Of a stretch of DNA of 64,000 nt, positions 27,301 through 38,739 are shown piece after piece. The DNA is taken from positions 372,001 to 436,000 of the forward strand of contig LUVW01000014.1 in assembly GCA_001661515.1 (NCBI GenBank). Direction: 5' to 3'. Each line of letters begins with the position of its first letter. Positions within the stretch are counted from its first letter, which is position 1. Under the pieces are notes generated by a model. That model did no database searches, was not told the origin of the DNA, and saw only the letters and a list, made by a program, of their open reading frames with translations. The position numbers and the translations under genes are program-made. The stretch is from Capniomyces stellatus. Taxonomy: Eukaryota > Kickxellomycota > Harpellomycetes > Harpellales > Legeriomycetaceae.

Positions 27301-28211
27301 CCAAGCACCTACCGCCAATGTCGGCTCCGTTATTTCCCACCACAAACTCCAACATATTGTCTGATCTAGTTGAAGTACCAGCACTTGATGATCAGGAGTT
27401 GTCCACCCAGCCTGTCAACAGCAGCAAGCTACCCAAACACCAGGATCAGGTCCAGGCTGGTCTTGCGGGTGCGGAAACGAATTTGGAAAATTCCAGCAAA
27501 TACGAGTCATTGACACAGCCACGGAGCCAAGCATTGATGAGCAAGAAGGGCAAGTCAGAATTGCCCCCAATAACAACCGACCAAATGAGACTTGACAGCC
27601 TAGACAGTCTAGACACCTGTGCACTGAAGGCACCCAACTCGACAAATTCTCTAAAAACAGACAGTTCAGTTCGCCGGGACAAGTCGGGCGTAGCGATGAG
27701 CTCTACAAAGTCTGCGGACGCGGCAAGTAAGAGTCTGGGAACAGCAACAGCGCACGTTTACAACAATCAGCGTCTCAAGTTTGACACAAAACACGAGGTT
27801 GACGTGACCTCGCTGACATGCAGCGTGCCCTTGGTTGTTTTGCCCAGTCTCGGTGCCCTATCCTCGCTATCAGCCCGCAACTTGAATCCGGCTATGCTTG
27901 TACAGACGCCACCTCAACAACGCCAGAATTCTGGCTTGCCGGTTGGCCAGCTGCATTCGGCTTCTGCCAATTGCACTGATGATCTTGCTGGTAGATTGGC
28001 CAACTTGACTTTAAGGACTGGCACAGGTCCTGTATATACTAATGGGCGCTATGAATCCCACAACTTGGACTTTTCTCTTGATACCAACTGCGACAGTGAT
28101 GCTCACTCTGCCCTTGATTATGATAGCGATCATAACGACCTGTTCAAAACCCTGGACTCTTCAATTGATTTTGACCTGTCTTCCGATGCCTTTTGGTCTG
28201 GTATCTGTTGA
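24379..28211 (+). CDS. RGP1: Rgp1, subunit of the Ric1-Rgp1 guanine nucleotide exchange complex for Rab6/Ypt6
   Basis: Three exons, 24379-24509, 24622-25931 and 26053-28211, give about 1199 residues. The start is MVLLVTARFKRGGVFFAGDK, equivalent to the human RGP1 N-terminus with an FxAGE/D-x-x-C block. The arrestin-like fold is interrupted by long inserts. Conserved blocks are residues 1-45, about 230-330 (TQPEIVFSELRLFGG and the ILQIPIHI region) and about 481-645 (GSVWIPKNTYQLGDLVIGTI, YQLSIYLESYE, WQLRIQVVI). The last 550 residues are Ser/Asn/Pro-rich and look disordered. Together with Ric1 the protein activates the Golgi Rab Ypt6. Exon 1 is short and was found only through the N-terminal similarity. 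The protein is much longer than yeast Rgp1 (about 660). The gene converges on RBM22. Confidence 0.88.
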
Positions 28212-28458
28212 CAGCAATTATCTGTTGCATTCACTTTTATTTATATTTTTTTATTTTTTTTTTTCCTTTAACAAAAATGTCTTTTAGATGTATTCTTATA
28301 CTAATTGAGGAAATAATAAGGAGGCTTCTGTTGGCAAAAAANNNNNNNNNCAAAAAAAAAAAAAAAAAAGAAACAAATGACGGTATATCCAAACCTAGTT
28401 TTTTTTTTTTTAATTTAATTTGTAAAAATAAACAAGTTAAAGTCAAAAGATAATTATT
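28212..28458. other. Convergent 3' intergenic region with a short assembly gap
   Basis: The 247 bp between RGP1 and RBM22 stop codons include a nine-base N run (28342-28350) followed by an A run. The gap sits in a homopolymer, so it is an assembly artefact outside any coding exon. Confidence 0.8.
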
Positions 28459-30146
28459 CTACTCAACAACAGCCCCTTGTAAAGTTGGATCCATACTGGA
28501 ATACTTTGTTGTGGCCAGGCTTTTTGTGCTTGGTGGCAGTGCAATCCCCTTACTATCAACAACGCTGCTCCCCCCACTCGACAACACCGGTGTTGCTTTG
28601 TCAGCCCCAGCTGGCCCCTTTGGCCGCGCTCTTCCCCATGCCAACCGAATCATAAAGCCCTTAATCGAACACCCCCCAAACGACCGGTCAGCTGCAGCCT
28701 CCGCACTGCCACGGAACTTGAAATTCACAAACCCGCACCTGTTCTTCTTGTTCAAAACCACACTGTTCAGCTGCCCAAAACTCTCAAAGTACTCTCGCAC
28801 ATCGCTCTCCCCAATCGCCTCGTTCATGTTGGACATAAACAGACTCGTTATGCTCTTGTCCTCTGGCGTCTTCAACATCTCTGTCTTCTTGTTCGCATTC
28901 TTCAGTATCTTCATTGCCACCGGATCGTTCTTTCCGTGGTACCGGTCAACTATGTTTTGCTTCACCAACTCCTTATCCGTGTCTGGAAGCTCGTGTCTGT
29001 ACGGACAACTGTCCCCACGTGTACACTCCCCCTTTGCATAGAACGAACATAGGTGTGGTTTATTTCTTTTATAATATGGATCTGTCCTCGCCATCCTCGT
29101 CAACGCCTCCCTCCCCCCCGCATTGTCCGTCCCTGAAAAGTCCAGCAATCCGCTCTGTATCTCAAGCTATCCAAACCATCCATTATTTACCATTTGTTAT
29201 AAAATATTGCTTTATGCCTACCCACTCCCACTAGTCACTCTATATTCCAACCTCGGGGCTTGTTATCACCATTACATTACCTTTTTATCTAGTGACTGGC
29301 TATAAAACTGCCGATTTACATCCGATCTTGGTGCTGACTCTGTCAACTCTAACGCTGTGTCTCTTACTTGAACAGGCAATCCTAACAAATCCAATACAAC
29401 AAATAACACACTCAATGTCAACAACCTTCACTTTTTTTTACTTTAATCTCTTTTACTTTTCTTTTATTGCTCCCCCCTTTTTTTTTCTTTTGGGAAAATC
29501 ATTTTTCAACAAGCTTAAATCTTATTCTAGTCATTACCGTATTGCAAATCCAATATACATGTCTGACACACATTCTTCACCTTTGCGCAAACTTGACAAA
29601 TCTCTGTTTTCTTGTATCTCATTCCTGCCCCTGGTAGCCATCTAAACACCGTAAATGGCCTTGAGCAAATCTATGTTGTTTTATCAACACCAATCAAATA
29701 TTAAATAAAATATATCTAGTCTATCCATACTATCTATATCATCTTGCCTCCGCCTCTTTAATTCTATTTTTCAAGACCTTGTTTTCCAAACTAACCTTGC
29801 AATCTTTTCCAAATTTCTCTCTTGTCATTCGGACGTACGGATTGTCTCCCAAACAAGTCTCGCATAATATCGGAAAATCCTAAATTGTACACATTTCATT
29901 TATACCATTGCCGTTACAGAACACTCTTATAACCCATTTTTGCCATTCTTCATCAACATCGTACCCCCTTTTTATTTTAAACAAATCGCACCTAGCCAAC
30001 TCCTTCATTATCTTTCATTCACCACACCACTTTTGCTATCCCATTTCTGCGCTCGCTTTTATAAATAAAACTCGACGATTAAAGGACTACAATTAGTATA
30101 AGCTTACCGAATCCTCCCAAGTTTCCTTATTTTCCGCCTTACTCAT
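28459..30146 (-). CDS. RBM22: Pre-mRNA-splicing factor RBM22/Slt11 (Ecm2)
   Basis: Five minus-strand exons (30108-30146, 29796-29879, 29538-29670, 29281-29381, 28459-29166) give 354 residues. It starts [13 protein letters not shown], then [20 protein letters not shown] and [11 protein letters not shown], which are the RBM22 N-terminal zinc-binding region. The C-x2-C pairs CQVC and CQTC follow. The CCCH zinc finger has C159, C167, C173 and H177 (spacing 7-5-3). An RRM follows from about 208 ([17 protein letters not shown]). RBM22 contacts the U6 internal stem-loop and intron in the active spliceosome and recruits the Prp19-related complex. S. cerevisiae splits this role between Cwc2 and Ecm2. 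The protein is shorter than human RBM22 because its Pro/Gly-rich tail is short. Four introns all have GT-AG ends. Confidence 0.95.
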
Positions 30147-31062
30147 TTGCTACTATAATATATGTGCTGTTTTTGTCGTTATTATCGTGCTATGAATACC
30201 TTATTCTCTACTATTCGCTTTATTCTATAACCTTTGTTCTCGACCAAATTACACCGGTTTGTATTAAGCCTTTAATCAAAATAGTCAAAGCCAAGTTTTA
30301 TTTTATTGACTATTTTTTTTGTTTAAATCTATTTTTTTTTCTTTTTTTTTTTTTACTCTAGCTTTTTGACTTTTTGTTATTAAAAGTTCCAATTAATTTA
30401 AAGAATAAAAAACCCACTTTTAACTAATAATGCGAAATATTGATGTTTTTTTTTTGGTGAAATCCATTTGGCTTTGTCGCGCTAAAATGATTTATTTTTC
30501 TTAGTTGATGTTATTTCAAAAAACAGAATAAAAACTGTATTTTATTTTTTTCAACAACTAACAACGATTCTTAGTTCCCAGCGATCAAATAAACAAGTCA
30601 AATGTTTTACTATTGTAATTCTCTTTTAGTGGTGGAAAGAAGGAAGAAAAAAAAAGATCCGGACCAAAACTTCCACCAAACTCTTCAAACATAAGTTAAA
30701 TTGGTCTTACTCGTTTTATAACGACGAGTTTGTTTGAATGTACAATTAATATTAATAGAAATGAACAGGTAGTTGAAAAGTAAATTTTGATTAAACAAGT
30801 ATCAGTAAAAGTAAAAATAAAAGTAAAATTAAAATTAAAAACAAAAACAAAAACAAAAACAAAAAAAGCCAAGGCCGTAAGAACCAAAAACCAAAATCAC
30901 AAGAGTTTTTTTTTTTTTTCAAAGAAAAAGGAAAGCTGAGATTAGACAAAGCGCCGATAATATGCTAAGCCTAAAACCTTTCTATAATGTTTTCTTAAAC
31001 CCTCTCCCTACATTTTTTTTTTTACTTAACATTGCTCCTTATTTGGTGTGGAGGATTTTATT
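30147..31062. other. Intergenic region between HEM13 and RBM22
   Basis: It contains the promoter of RBM22 and the 3' end of HEM13 (both minus strand). AT-rich, with T runs near 30320-30355 and an (AAAAAC)n-like stretch near 30835-30865. No gene was found. Confidence 0.6.
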
Positions 31063-32310
31063 TTATATCCACTGGCGTGGATTTCGCAGTATTTCGAGGG
31101 ACGTAGCCTCTAAAGACCCCTTCAGCACCTTATAGTTGTAGAAAAATGTACAGTTAAGCGGAAGCGAAGACAAAATACTTTCAGTTCGTACGGAAGTCGA
31201 CATTCCAAACTTTGTGCCTCTATCAAAACACAAGTTGAACTCTACCGATCGGCCACGACGCAGCAGCTGCCACTCCTTGTTCTTTTGAGTAAATGGAGTG
31301 TTCATTCTTCGGTGAAGAATAGGCATGTATGAAGATAAAAATGCTTTTGACGCATCCTTGATAAACTCAAACAGCTCAGCTGCTGGCTTGTTGTCTAAAT
31401 CGTCAAAGAAAATACCCCCAATTCCTCTGCACTCGCCACGGCTAGGCAGGTAAAAGTACTCGTCACACCACTTTTTAAATGCTGGGTAATACCTCTTGTC
31501 GTACTCGTCACACACGTTTTTGTGAACAGCATGGAAAAACACCGCATCCTCGTCAATTACATACGAAGGCGTCAGATCTGCACCGCCTCCAAACCAGTAC
31601 ACAATTGGCTCTGTGTCTGGACTGCCATCTTTAAACAGCTCAAAGTATCTGTAGTTTGCATGGGTTGATGGTGCAAACGGATTGTTTGGGTGTATGATGA
31701 TTGTCAGCCCTGCAAGCTTGAAATTATACTCGCAGCCTTCCTCCAACTTGAGCCCTTTACGCTGCGCGATGCTGCTCATTGTCAAAGATCCTTCCATTAC
31801 TGATACATTTACGCACGCTTTTTCTAGTATTTTTCCTCCCTGCAGAACCCGAGTAATTCCGTATCCCCCCTCCTCTCTCAACCATCTGTCATAGGAAAAC
31901 TCTTTACCGTCAAAGTCGCTAAGAACCTTGCATAGGTTCTCCTGCATCGTCAGTATGAACTCCTCCATCTGCGTGTATATTGGGATGTTTGTTGGCTTTT
32001 TGGGCACTGGCTCTATCGCTTTAAGCAAGTTGTTATAATCAACCACCTCCGCATCATTTTCCTCGTTGTCTGGTTCTCTCAACCCATTGAATTCTTCTGC
32101 TTCTGCTCTTTCTCTACGAATTGTCCTGCCGTTTTCGGCTTCACACCCACTATTTAACGACTTGCCTTTGTGCTTCTCACCAACCGCCTCATCGCCATTC
32201 CCCATATCCCTAGTCTTTGCCTTCTTGGCCACCAAGTCAACGCATCCTGTCTCATCTTCAATAACGTTCGCCCTCCGTTTTTTGCTCTCAATTACTTTCT
32301 CTTCTATCAT
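31063..32310 (-). CDS. HEM13: Coproporphyrinogen-III oxidase (oxygen-dependent)
   Basis: A single exon encodes 415 residues from the first ATG (32310). The frame also continues upstream to a TTG, which is not a credible start. The enzyme decarboxylates two propionates of coproporphyrinogen III in haem synthesis. The oxidase domain, from about residue 100 (YTQMEEFI), shows the known blocks FSYDRWLREEGGYG, IIIHPNNPFAPSTHANYRYF with the catalytic histidine region, WFGGGADLTPSY, CRGIGGIFFDDLD, and the end block RRGRSVEFNLCFDRGTKFG. The first 95 residues are an extension rich in Lys, Glu and Asn, with KKRR and AKKAK clusters and no mitochondrial presequence, so it does not resemble a targeting signal for mitochondria. 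Yeast Hem13 has about 330 residues and no such extension. Confidence 0.93.
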   Translation of the reverse strand: MIEEKVIESKKRRANVIEDETGCVDLVAKKAKTRDMGNGDEAVGEKHKGKSLNSGCEAENGRTIRRERAEAEEFNGLREPDNEENDAEVVDYNNLLKAIEPVPKKPTNIPIYTQMEEFILTMQENLCKVLSDFDGKEFSYDRWLREEGGYGITRVLQGGKILEKACVNVSVMEGSLTMSSIAQRKGLKLEEGCEYNFKLAGLTIIIHPNNPFAPSTHANYRYFELFKDGSPDTEPIVYWFGGGADLTPSYVIDEDAVFFHAVHKNVCDEYDKRYYPAFKKWCDEYFYLPSRGECRGIGGIFFDDLDNKPAAELFEFIKDASKAFLSSYMPILHRRMNTPFTQKNKEWQLLRRGRSVEFNLCFDRGTKFGMSTSVRTESILSSLPLNCTFFYNYKVLKGSLEATSLEILRNPRQWI

Positions 32311-34849
32311 TTCTGTGTGTATATATTTATCCAATTACTTGCTGTGTCAGCCCCCGCTATTATGTATATTTTGCTTTTTTCTTTCTTTTCTAAAGCAAGC
32401 TGATTAATATAGCCCTGATTTACTTTGTATTGTTTTTTACCTTTACAGTAATACCTCTTAATATACTTCCAACTCGGCTTTTTTGTTTTGTTTAGTAGTA
32501 CCAAACTAGTAGATTTACACCCTGTATATTTACCCTCTTTCCTTTTTCTATATTTCTTCTCACAGGCCCTTATTTTTGTAAAGTTGGGCAAATTGCGACT
32601 AGTAACCGTCTGCGTTTCTGGACTGTAGCGCTTAAAAATGGGCTATGTCGGTTTTAATACAATTCTTTTTTCCTGTCCCCCTGAAGCTATTTATGTCTAG
32701 ACAACGAAACTTGTTATTAATAAAAATATAATATTTTTTTTATGGCTTAACATTATATTCCTATTTTATTTTTTTTGGATTATTTCAACACAAGTTCGTT
32801 TCCTTCTTTTATATGCTTTTTAGTTCCTCAATCATTGCCTTTTTTTTTTCCTTCTTAATTAGAAATTCGACTCAATCTTCACCAGAGTTGCGATTATTAA
32901 TCGCACGAATTAAAATTTTAAACATTTGGAAAAGAAAGTAAAAACTTGTTTATCAATTTTACCGCACTTTGTTGTAAACCAAAGCCATTCACTAGTTTTA
33001 ATTACATTTACTTAGAAATGTGTTGTCCAATGTAATTCAATTTCATCTTAAACTAGCAATAACAATTCTTTTAAAACCCCAATTTAAATTTATTTAATTT
33101 GAAGCCCATTTTGTAATTTTTTGGGGGGGGAGGGGGATTTCTTTTTGAAAAATTCACTATTTTACAAGCCAATTATCCGATTAAATAATGTACAGTTTAC
33201 TCCCTATTTTTTTTTTGTTCAACTCGGTTCACAAATTATGGTTTACAATCACCCTAACCCCCTCCACTATGCTGTCTCTCATATGATGATGAAGATGGCG
33301 CTGACATATCATCTTAAAATAAGTTGCAATAAACGCCAACTCATCTTTAATCTAGAATCATCGTTTCAAAATTATAGCAGTACACTCTACCTTTTTTAGA
33401 ATAGCATGTTGTTTTTTTTACCTTTTAATTGGGCTCTCAAACTGTTCAGTCAGCTTTCAAAGGCACCCTGTTAGAGTTGGAGCAATGTGGAAATCTCACA
33501 ATTGGTCTCTATGTAGAATTCTCCTGAAACCAGCCTTCTCGAGTATTTAGTAATGATCTAAACGGTCCGTAAATGCTGACTTGATCTTTTTCTCCTTTTT
33601 CCTTCTACAAAGCCTGTATTCTCGGCTTATTGGTTGATTTTGTTGAGACGATTATTCTTTATCACAGTTGCTTTTTCTTACTTTAGTTTCTGGTGTATTC
33701 CACTTTATGAACAATCCTTTACCCAGTGTTTATATTGTCATATTATAAAGTTGGGAGTTTTTTTTATTGAAATAGACTTGGCTTTATCTTGTATTTGAGT
33801 GAGGTGTTTGATCAATAAATTCAACGCAATATACGATATTGAACTAACAAGTTGAATTAGACTTCTTTTTATTGATTTTAAGAAAGATATGATATTGATT
33901 TTTTTTTTGCACTCTAGTTTGTTCCTTTTATTTATAGATTTCTTTTTCCTCTTTTGCTATTATTCAAATTCTGCTGTTTTTTATTGTCTGCTTTTGACAA
34001 TGAGGTTTCTTTTATTAATATCAAGTGAGAAAGAATAAACAATTGCTTTTAGCTAAAAAAAAGAGTTCACTATATATATGGGTTTGACATTCGGGTTTAT
34101 CAAAAACAAATGATCCGCAACTCTGACCTCAAAAAAGCTGTTTAAACATGTATTATGGGACATTTGCTCTTCTAGTAGAAAAAGGCAAAAAAAAAGGTTG
34201 ACCGAAATAACATTTACAATTTTTTAAAGCACCAAACATTAGTTTACAATCTCTACATCTGTCAGCTTTATAAAATCCAACCCTTTACAACTGTCAGCTT
34301 TACGAATGCAACTATTTTACTCTCACAACCATTGTTTACAACGCAATTACGGGTATTTCGGAAAATGCCTTTCCTATTTGGTGCAAAGTGTAGCAACACT
34401 TGTCGTCATTCAAAATATCAGTGCATTATTGAACCTCGGTATTATTGACGCAAACTCAACTAAAGCGATGTCATTGTACGTATTGTAGTGGAACCTGAAC
34501 TTTGTTGTCTAAATAGCTGTCTCTTGTCTATGCCGTATTAAGATATACTGCCTCGAAATCAGCCCACTCATAGGTAAAGCAATGTGCTGTATTTACTTAT
34601 ATGAAACATGACCCATAATGACCAAATATTTATCAGTCGATCAAGGACATGGTGATTAATTTGCGTAAAACACCGCACGAGGCAGGCTTGGTAGAGTATC
34701 TGTTTTGATTCTACCATTTTGAAAGTCTTCTATTGTTTATTTTTTAGTACTACTATTTTTATTTTACAAGCCTATTTATTCATTTCTAATTATTGGCCGC
34801 GGTCTATATCGACTTGAAATTTTGAGTTTTAAAACTGTCAGCCCACAGA

Positions 34850-34881
34850 TTTACTTGAATCTATATTTAGATTCAAGTAAA
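34850..34881. repeat. Perfect 14-bp inverted repeat with four-base loop
   Basis: TTTACTTGAATCTA at 34850-34863 and its exact reverse complement at 34868-34881 enclose TATT. It forms a possible hairpin or cruciform. No gene boundary is near it. Confidence 0.85.
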
Positions 34882-35631
34882 AGCCAATATACAAATCATG
34901 CCAAAACATACCATCTGCTTGGTGGTGTATTCGAACTGACAAGAGTTTAAATCTATCTATTGGGAATTTGTTCGGTCCTATTGTGTTATGTTTCAATACT
35001 TTCTTAATTTGGTCTTATTAATATCCCTTGCTTTGTTGTCCACTGAATTTAATCTATTGTTTAGGATTTATCACCTGATATTTTACACCCTAAATGCTCA
35101 ACATCTATAATGTGCTATTTTTTATTTTATTTTCGAATGCTCTCCGGCAGTTGGCGGACTTCTTTTAAAGATTGATAGTAAAAGTACTTTTGGTCCAACC
35201 AGATTGTAATTATACTACGGTCTTGGTTTTTTTTTAGCCGACTTTGTGTAGAAACTGTGATGTGTTCTGCTGCTTTTTGCTTACAGCACATCAGTGTGCA
35301 CTTTTGTCTTTGTAGATTCACTTGTCTTGTACATACTGCTCTGGCATTTTGGCAACTGGCTGGAATATATATTATTTTGTTTTATTTGCACTCACTTGTT
35401 ATTATGTAATATAATAGTCATCTTCTAGCAGATATCGGATCTACCATTAGCGTTGGGGTTTAAACTTAAATTTTATCAAACAATTTACAATCTTTACATT
35501 TCAACTTTAACAATTACCAAATCAACACTGCACAAAAAACAAAAAAATCATGAAATCTAAATCAGGCCATAAATAAATCGATTCAAATTAAATCGGTTTG
35601 ATCAAATTAGGCTATTAAAAGAAAAACAGGT

Positions 35632-35748
35632 CGTAAGAAATGAATTGAACTGAAGAAATGAAATTGAATTTTAAGAAATGAATTAGATTGTAAAAAGTGA
35701 GTTGGACTGTAAAAAGTGAATTGGACTGTAAAAAATGAATTGGATTGT
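35632..35748. repeat. Minisatellite, about 18-20 bp unit
   Basis: Imperfect tandem copies of a unit resembling TAAAAAGTGAATTGGACTG, about six copies, with earlier copies written AAGAAATGAATTGAACTG. The copies get more alike toward the right. Confidence 0.75.
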
Positions 35749-38571
35749 ATCCAAGTATTACTGGTAGATATATTAGTTAACTTGAACCATGTGCATTATC
35801 TTTTTTTTTGAATTTTCATTAAACGTTTTTTTTTCTTTGTTCAAGCCTTTAGGTCGATACTTTTTCCTATATAAATGATCGAATATGTGCTAGTGAACAA
35901 TCAATTGCTAATTGACAAAGTTGAAAATGATGCCAGTTTAAAATAAAACAAGGCCTTCCCGGTAAAAAGAAGTGAAAGAGAATAGGACAATGTCTCTTGT
36001 GTATTTTTTTTTCCATAACTTTTGTAGTCAAGTAAATCAGCCAATTTATAAACTAGTCTAAATTTGGGCTAGAACATCGTTATCACCTGTTGTCAAGTCA
36101 GTTAATCGGAGCAAGTCGCCGGCAAATATTGTCGAAGGAATAATAATTTGTCACATACATCAAATTCGGATGCCTGTATCAAGAATTTGGTACGTATTTT
36201 CTTCAACATTGGTTACAAACTGCTTCGCCACTTTCTCTTTTTTTTGCTCTCTCTTCCGTACACAACGCATATACATACCAGCTCCATTACTGTGGTGTTT
36301 TATAAAGTAAAGTGCAAATGCCTAGGATCAATATGACACCTGGCCAACCAATCGTTGTCAGTGTCAGGTTATTCTGTTATAACATATGTCACTTTCATTA
36401 CTCAGTCAGGATTACTAACAAATATACCACTATTATAGAAACACTACCAGTATCGGCTAACTCACTGTGGTATGATATATAGTATACTATAGGCTATACA
36501 CATGGAGGATAAGTTCAGCCAGTGTCGCAATGAGTTTATTTGTAACGGATCTTGTTGAGAATCAATAGTTGATGTTTACGGGGTTTTGGATCAGCATACT
36601 GGCGCATTTAAAGCATTTTAAATATGTTTAAACCGGTGTTATCCTCTTTTTAAATTTAAGAGGCGTTTTGGAACCTTATCAGTCGATAATAACTTATTAA
36701 TAAAAATGACATATATCAGCCACGTCGCAACCTTTACCTTGGACTCCGATCGGCATTGCAGCTAAAGGCCGAAAAGTTTGGCCACCAGAGTATACCCAAC
36801 ATTTCCAAAACAATTATATGGACTAAAAAAAAGAGGATAATTATGCGGGTGATATTTATTAAAATATAGGTATATTGAACGCTTTCTGTTTCTGATTATA
36901 AGGCGTGAGAGCAGACAAAATAAAAACATTACAAATTCGCAAGTTATATGCCGGTAAAAACACAAAGGATACTCCAGTATAAAACATTCGTTAGCTCAAA
37001 CGGGTAATTGTGGGGCTTAAACACAAAGCACAAGTGAAGGCTTGACGATTTGGTGCTGGGCTTTACTAGGCTGCTTTTCGCTTGCTTGCTTGGTGGTGAT
37101 TTAGTGTTGCGGTTGGAAGAATGTCTTGATAATTTTCCAGGAGACCAATAGGGCGACTAGAAGCCTTTTTAGCAATCTGTTCTATTGAAATAGGCTTTTT
37201 TTACTGGAACTTTTGGCTAAAAGCATTTACTTTTTCTATAAAGGCTTTTGGCCAGGAACTATAGTACTTGTTGGAAACGGACAACATAATACACTTTGTA
37301 AGAGCAAGTAGCTGGAATAAGATTGAACTGGTTTTAAGCCAAAGTGATTCGCTGATCAATGCAGGGGGAAAATTTCCGAATCAAGATAATTTTTAGCAAA
37401 TTCACGCCGATAAACTTGACTTGGTGTTTAAATCGGATCTAGAGCTAGGCTAATAGCAAGCCTGAATTTGGTTTTGCAAAATCGAGCGGCCAAGTAGGGT
37501 TTGTGTTTGGTCTAAATTACTGAATAAACAATATCACAGCCATCATACTTGAAACCGGCTTTTGGTTCTGGGTTTTTGAAAAATTGTAAATGCAAGCTAT
37601 AATTTTAGAAAGGCGAGGCAAGCTATTTTGTGCAAACAGGCCAATGGATAGTAGTGTCTGAATAATCAAATTAATGTGCCTAAAACTTGCAGCTACCTTA
37701 GTGTTAATTTTTTAAAAAAAAACACATGGCATAACCAATAATCAAGTGCACATCAAGTTGGAATAAATCTTAGCGAAATGGTAATGCCAAGTTCAGATTG
37801 TATGTAATAATAAAGTAAAACAAAGATTACTATTGGAAAAATAAACGCATAAATAGAAACGATACTTGCCTTATTAACCATAAAATACTTTTTTTTTCAT
37901 TGAGGTCCGTAGAATAAAACACCTTAAATCCCACCCACACATTGCGGCTTACACATTCTATTTTTAAAACTAGACTTGCTGTTATTCTGTTGGCCATAGG
38001 GCCCTTTGAACACAACTTTAAAACAATCAGTTTCACATTTGCATCACACAGTTAAATATGACCAAGAGTTGCCCATGCTAGAAACTAGAGTTGCTATTTA
38101 TTGGCTGGTGTAAATCTCAGTTTTAAAGCGTGAGTGGATTTATAACCAAACAGCTGGGAGTATCTAAGATTATACAAAAACTCAGCGATTGTCCACTCAG
38201 CTTTCCTTAAAACAATGGTAGATCCTAAAGCTTTTTTATTGCCCTGCACAAGCGCTTTTGAATGTCCTTGGTTAAAGCACCAACAGGAGTTGCTTTATTA
38301 ACTAATTTATTAATTAAATGTAGCGACTAAATTAAAAGAAAATAGTTGAAATTTAAATTAGCCTTATTTTCTAAAAAAAAGCTAAAACCTAGAGGTAAAA
38401 TAAAAACAAAAAGTGGCTTTACAAAATTTCATTTTTGCAGAATACAATGGCTCCGCACTCACAAGTATTTTACTTGAGCAATAAATAAGTCGATACTAGC
38501 TCAAGCTAAAAAATCCCACCTACCTTCAATAAACACCAAGTATACTTAAATAATACATTACATTACAATAC

Positions 38572-38639
38572 GGTATAGTATAGTATAGTATAACACAGTA
38601 TAGTATTACATAGTATAGTATTACACAGTATAGTATAAC
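38572..38639. repeat. TATAG-type pentamer repeat upstream of the OSH gene
   Basis: GTATAGTATAGTATAG runs alternate with variants containing ACACA and TTACA. It ends about 100 bp before the OSH start codon. Confidence 0.8.
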
Positions 38640-38739
38640 CCAAAAGTCGGATTCTATAGTGTAACACAAGCAAGTACGAGGCGTTATTCCAATTCAAAAG
38701 GAGGCACAAAAAAAAAAGAACCAAGGCGCATAACAAAAA

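Larger units (their letters stand above)
32311..38739. other. 6.4-kb gene desert
   Basis: No convincing gene, RNA gene or transposon was found on either strand. Notable contents are a G run at 33123-33137, a perfect 14-bp inverted repeat (34850-34881), a minisatellite (35632-35748) and a TATAG-type repeat (38572-38639). The frame at 33121-33399 starts at a non-ATG codon in a G run and has no family features. Frames at 34306, 35127, 36148, 36762 and 37830 are also unsupported. Confidence 0.6.

Noticed and set aside
33759..33773. Another T run plus ATTGAAA in the gene desert
   Set aside because: No flanking duplication could be seen.
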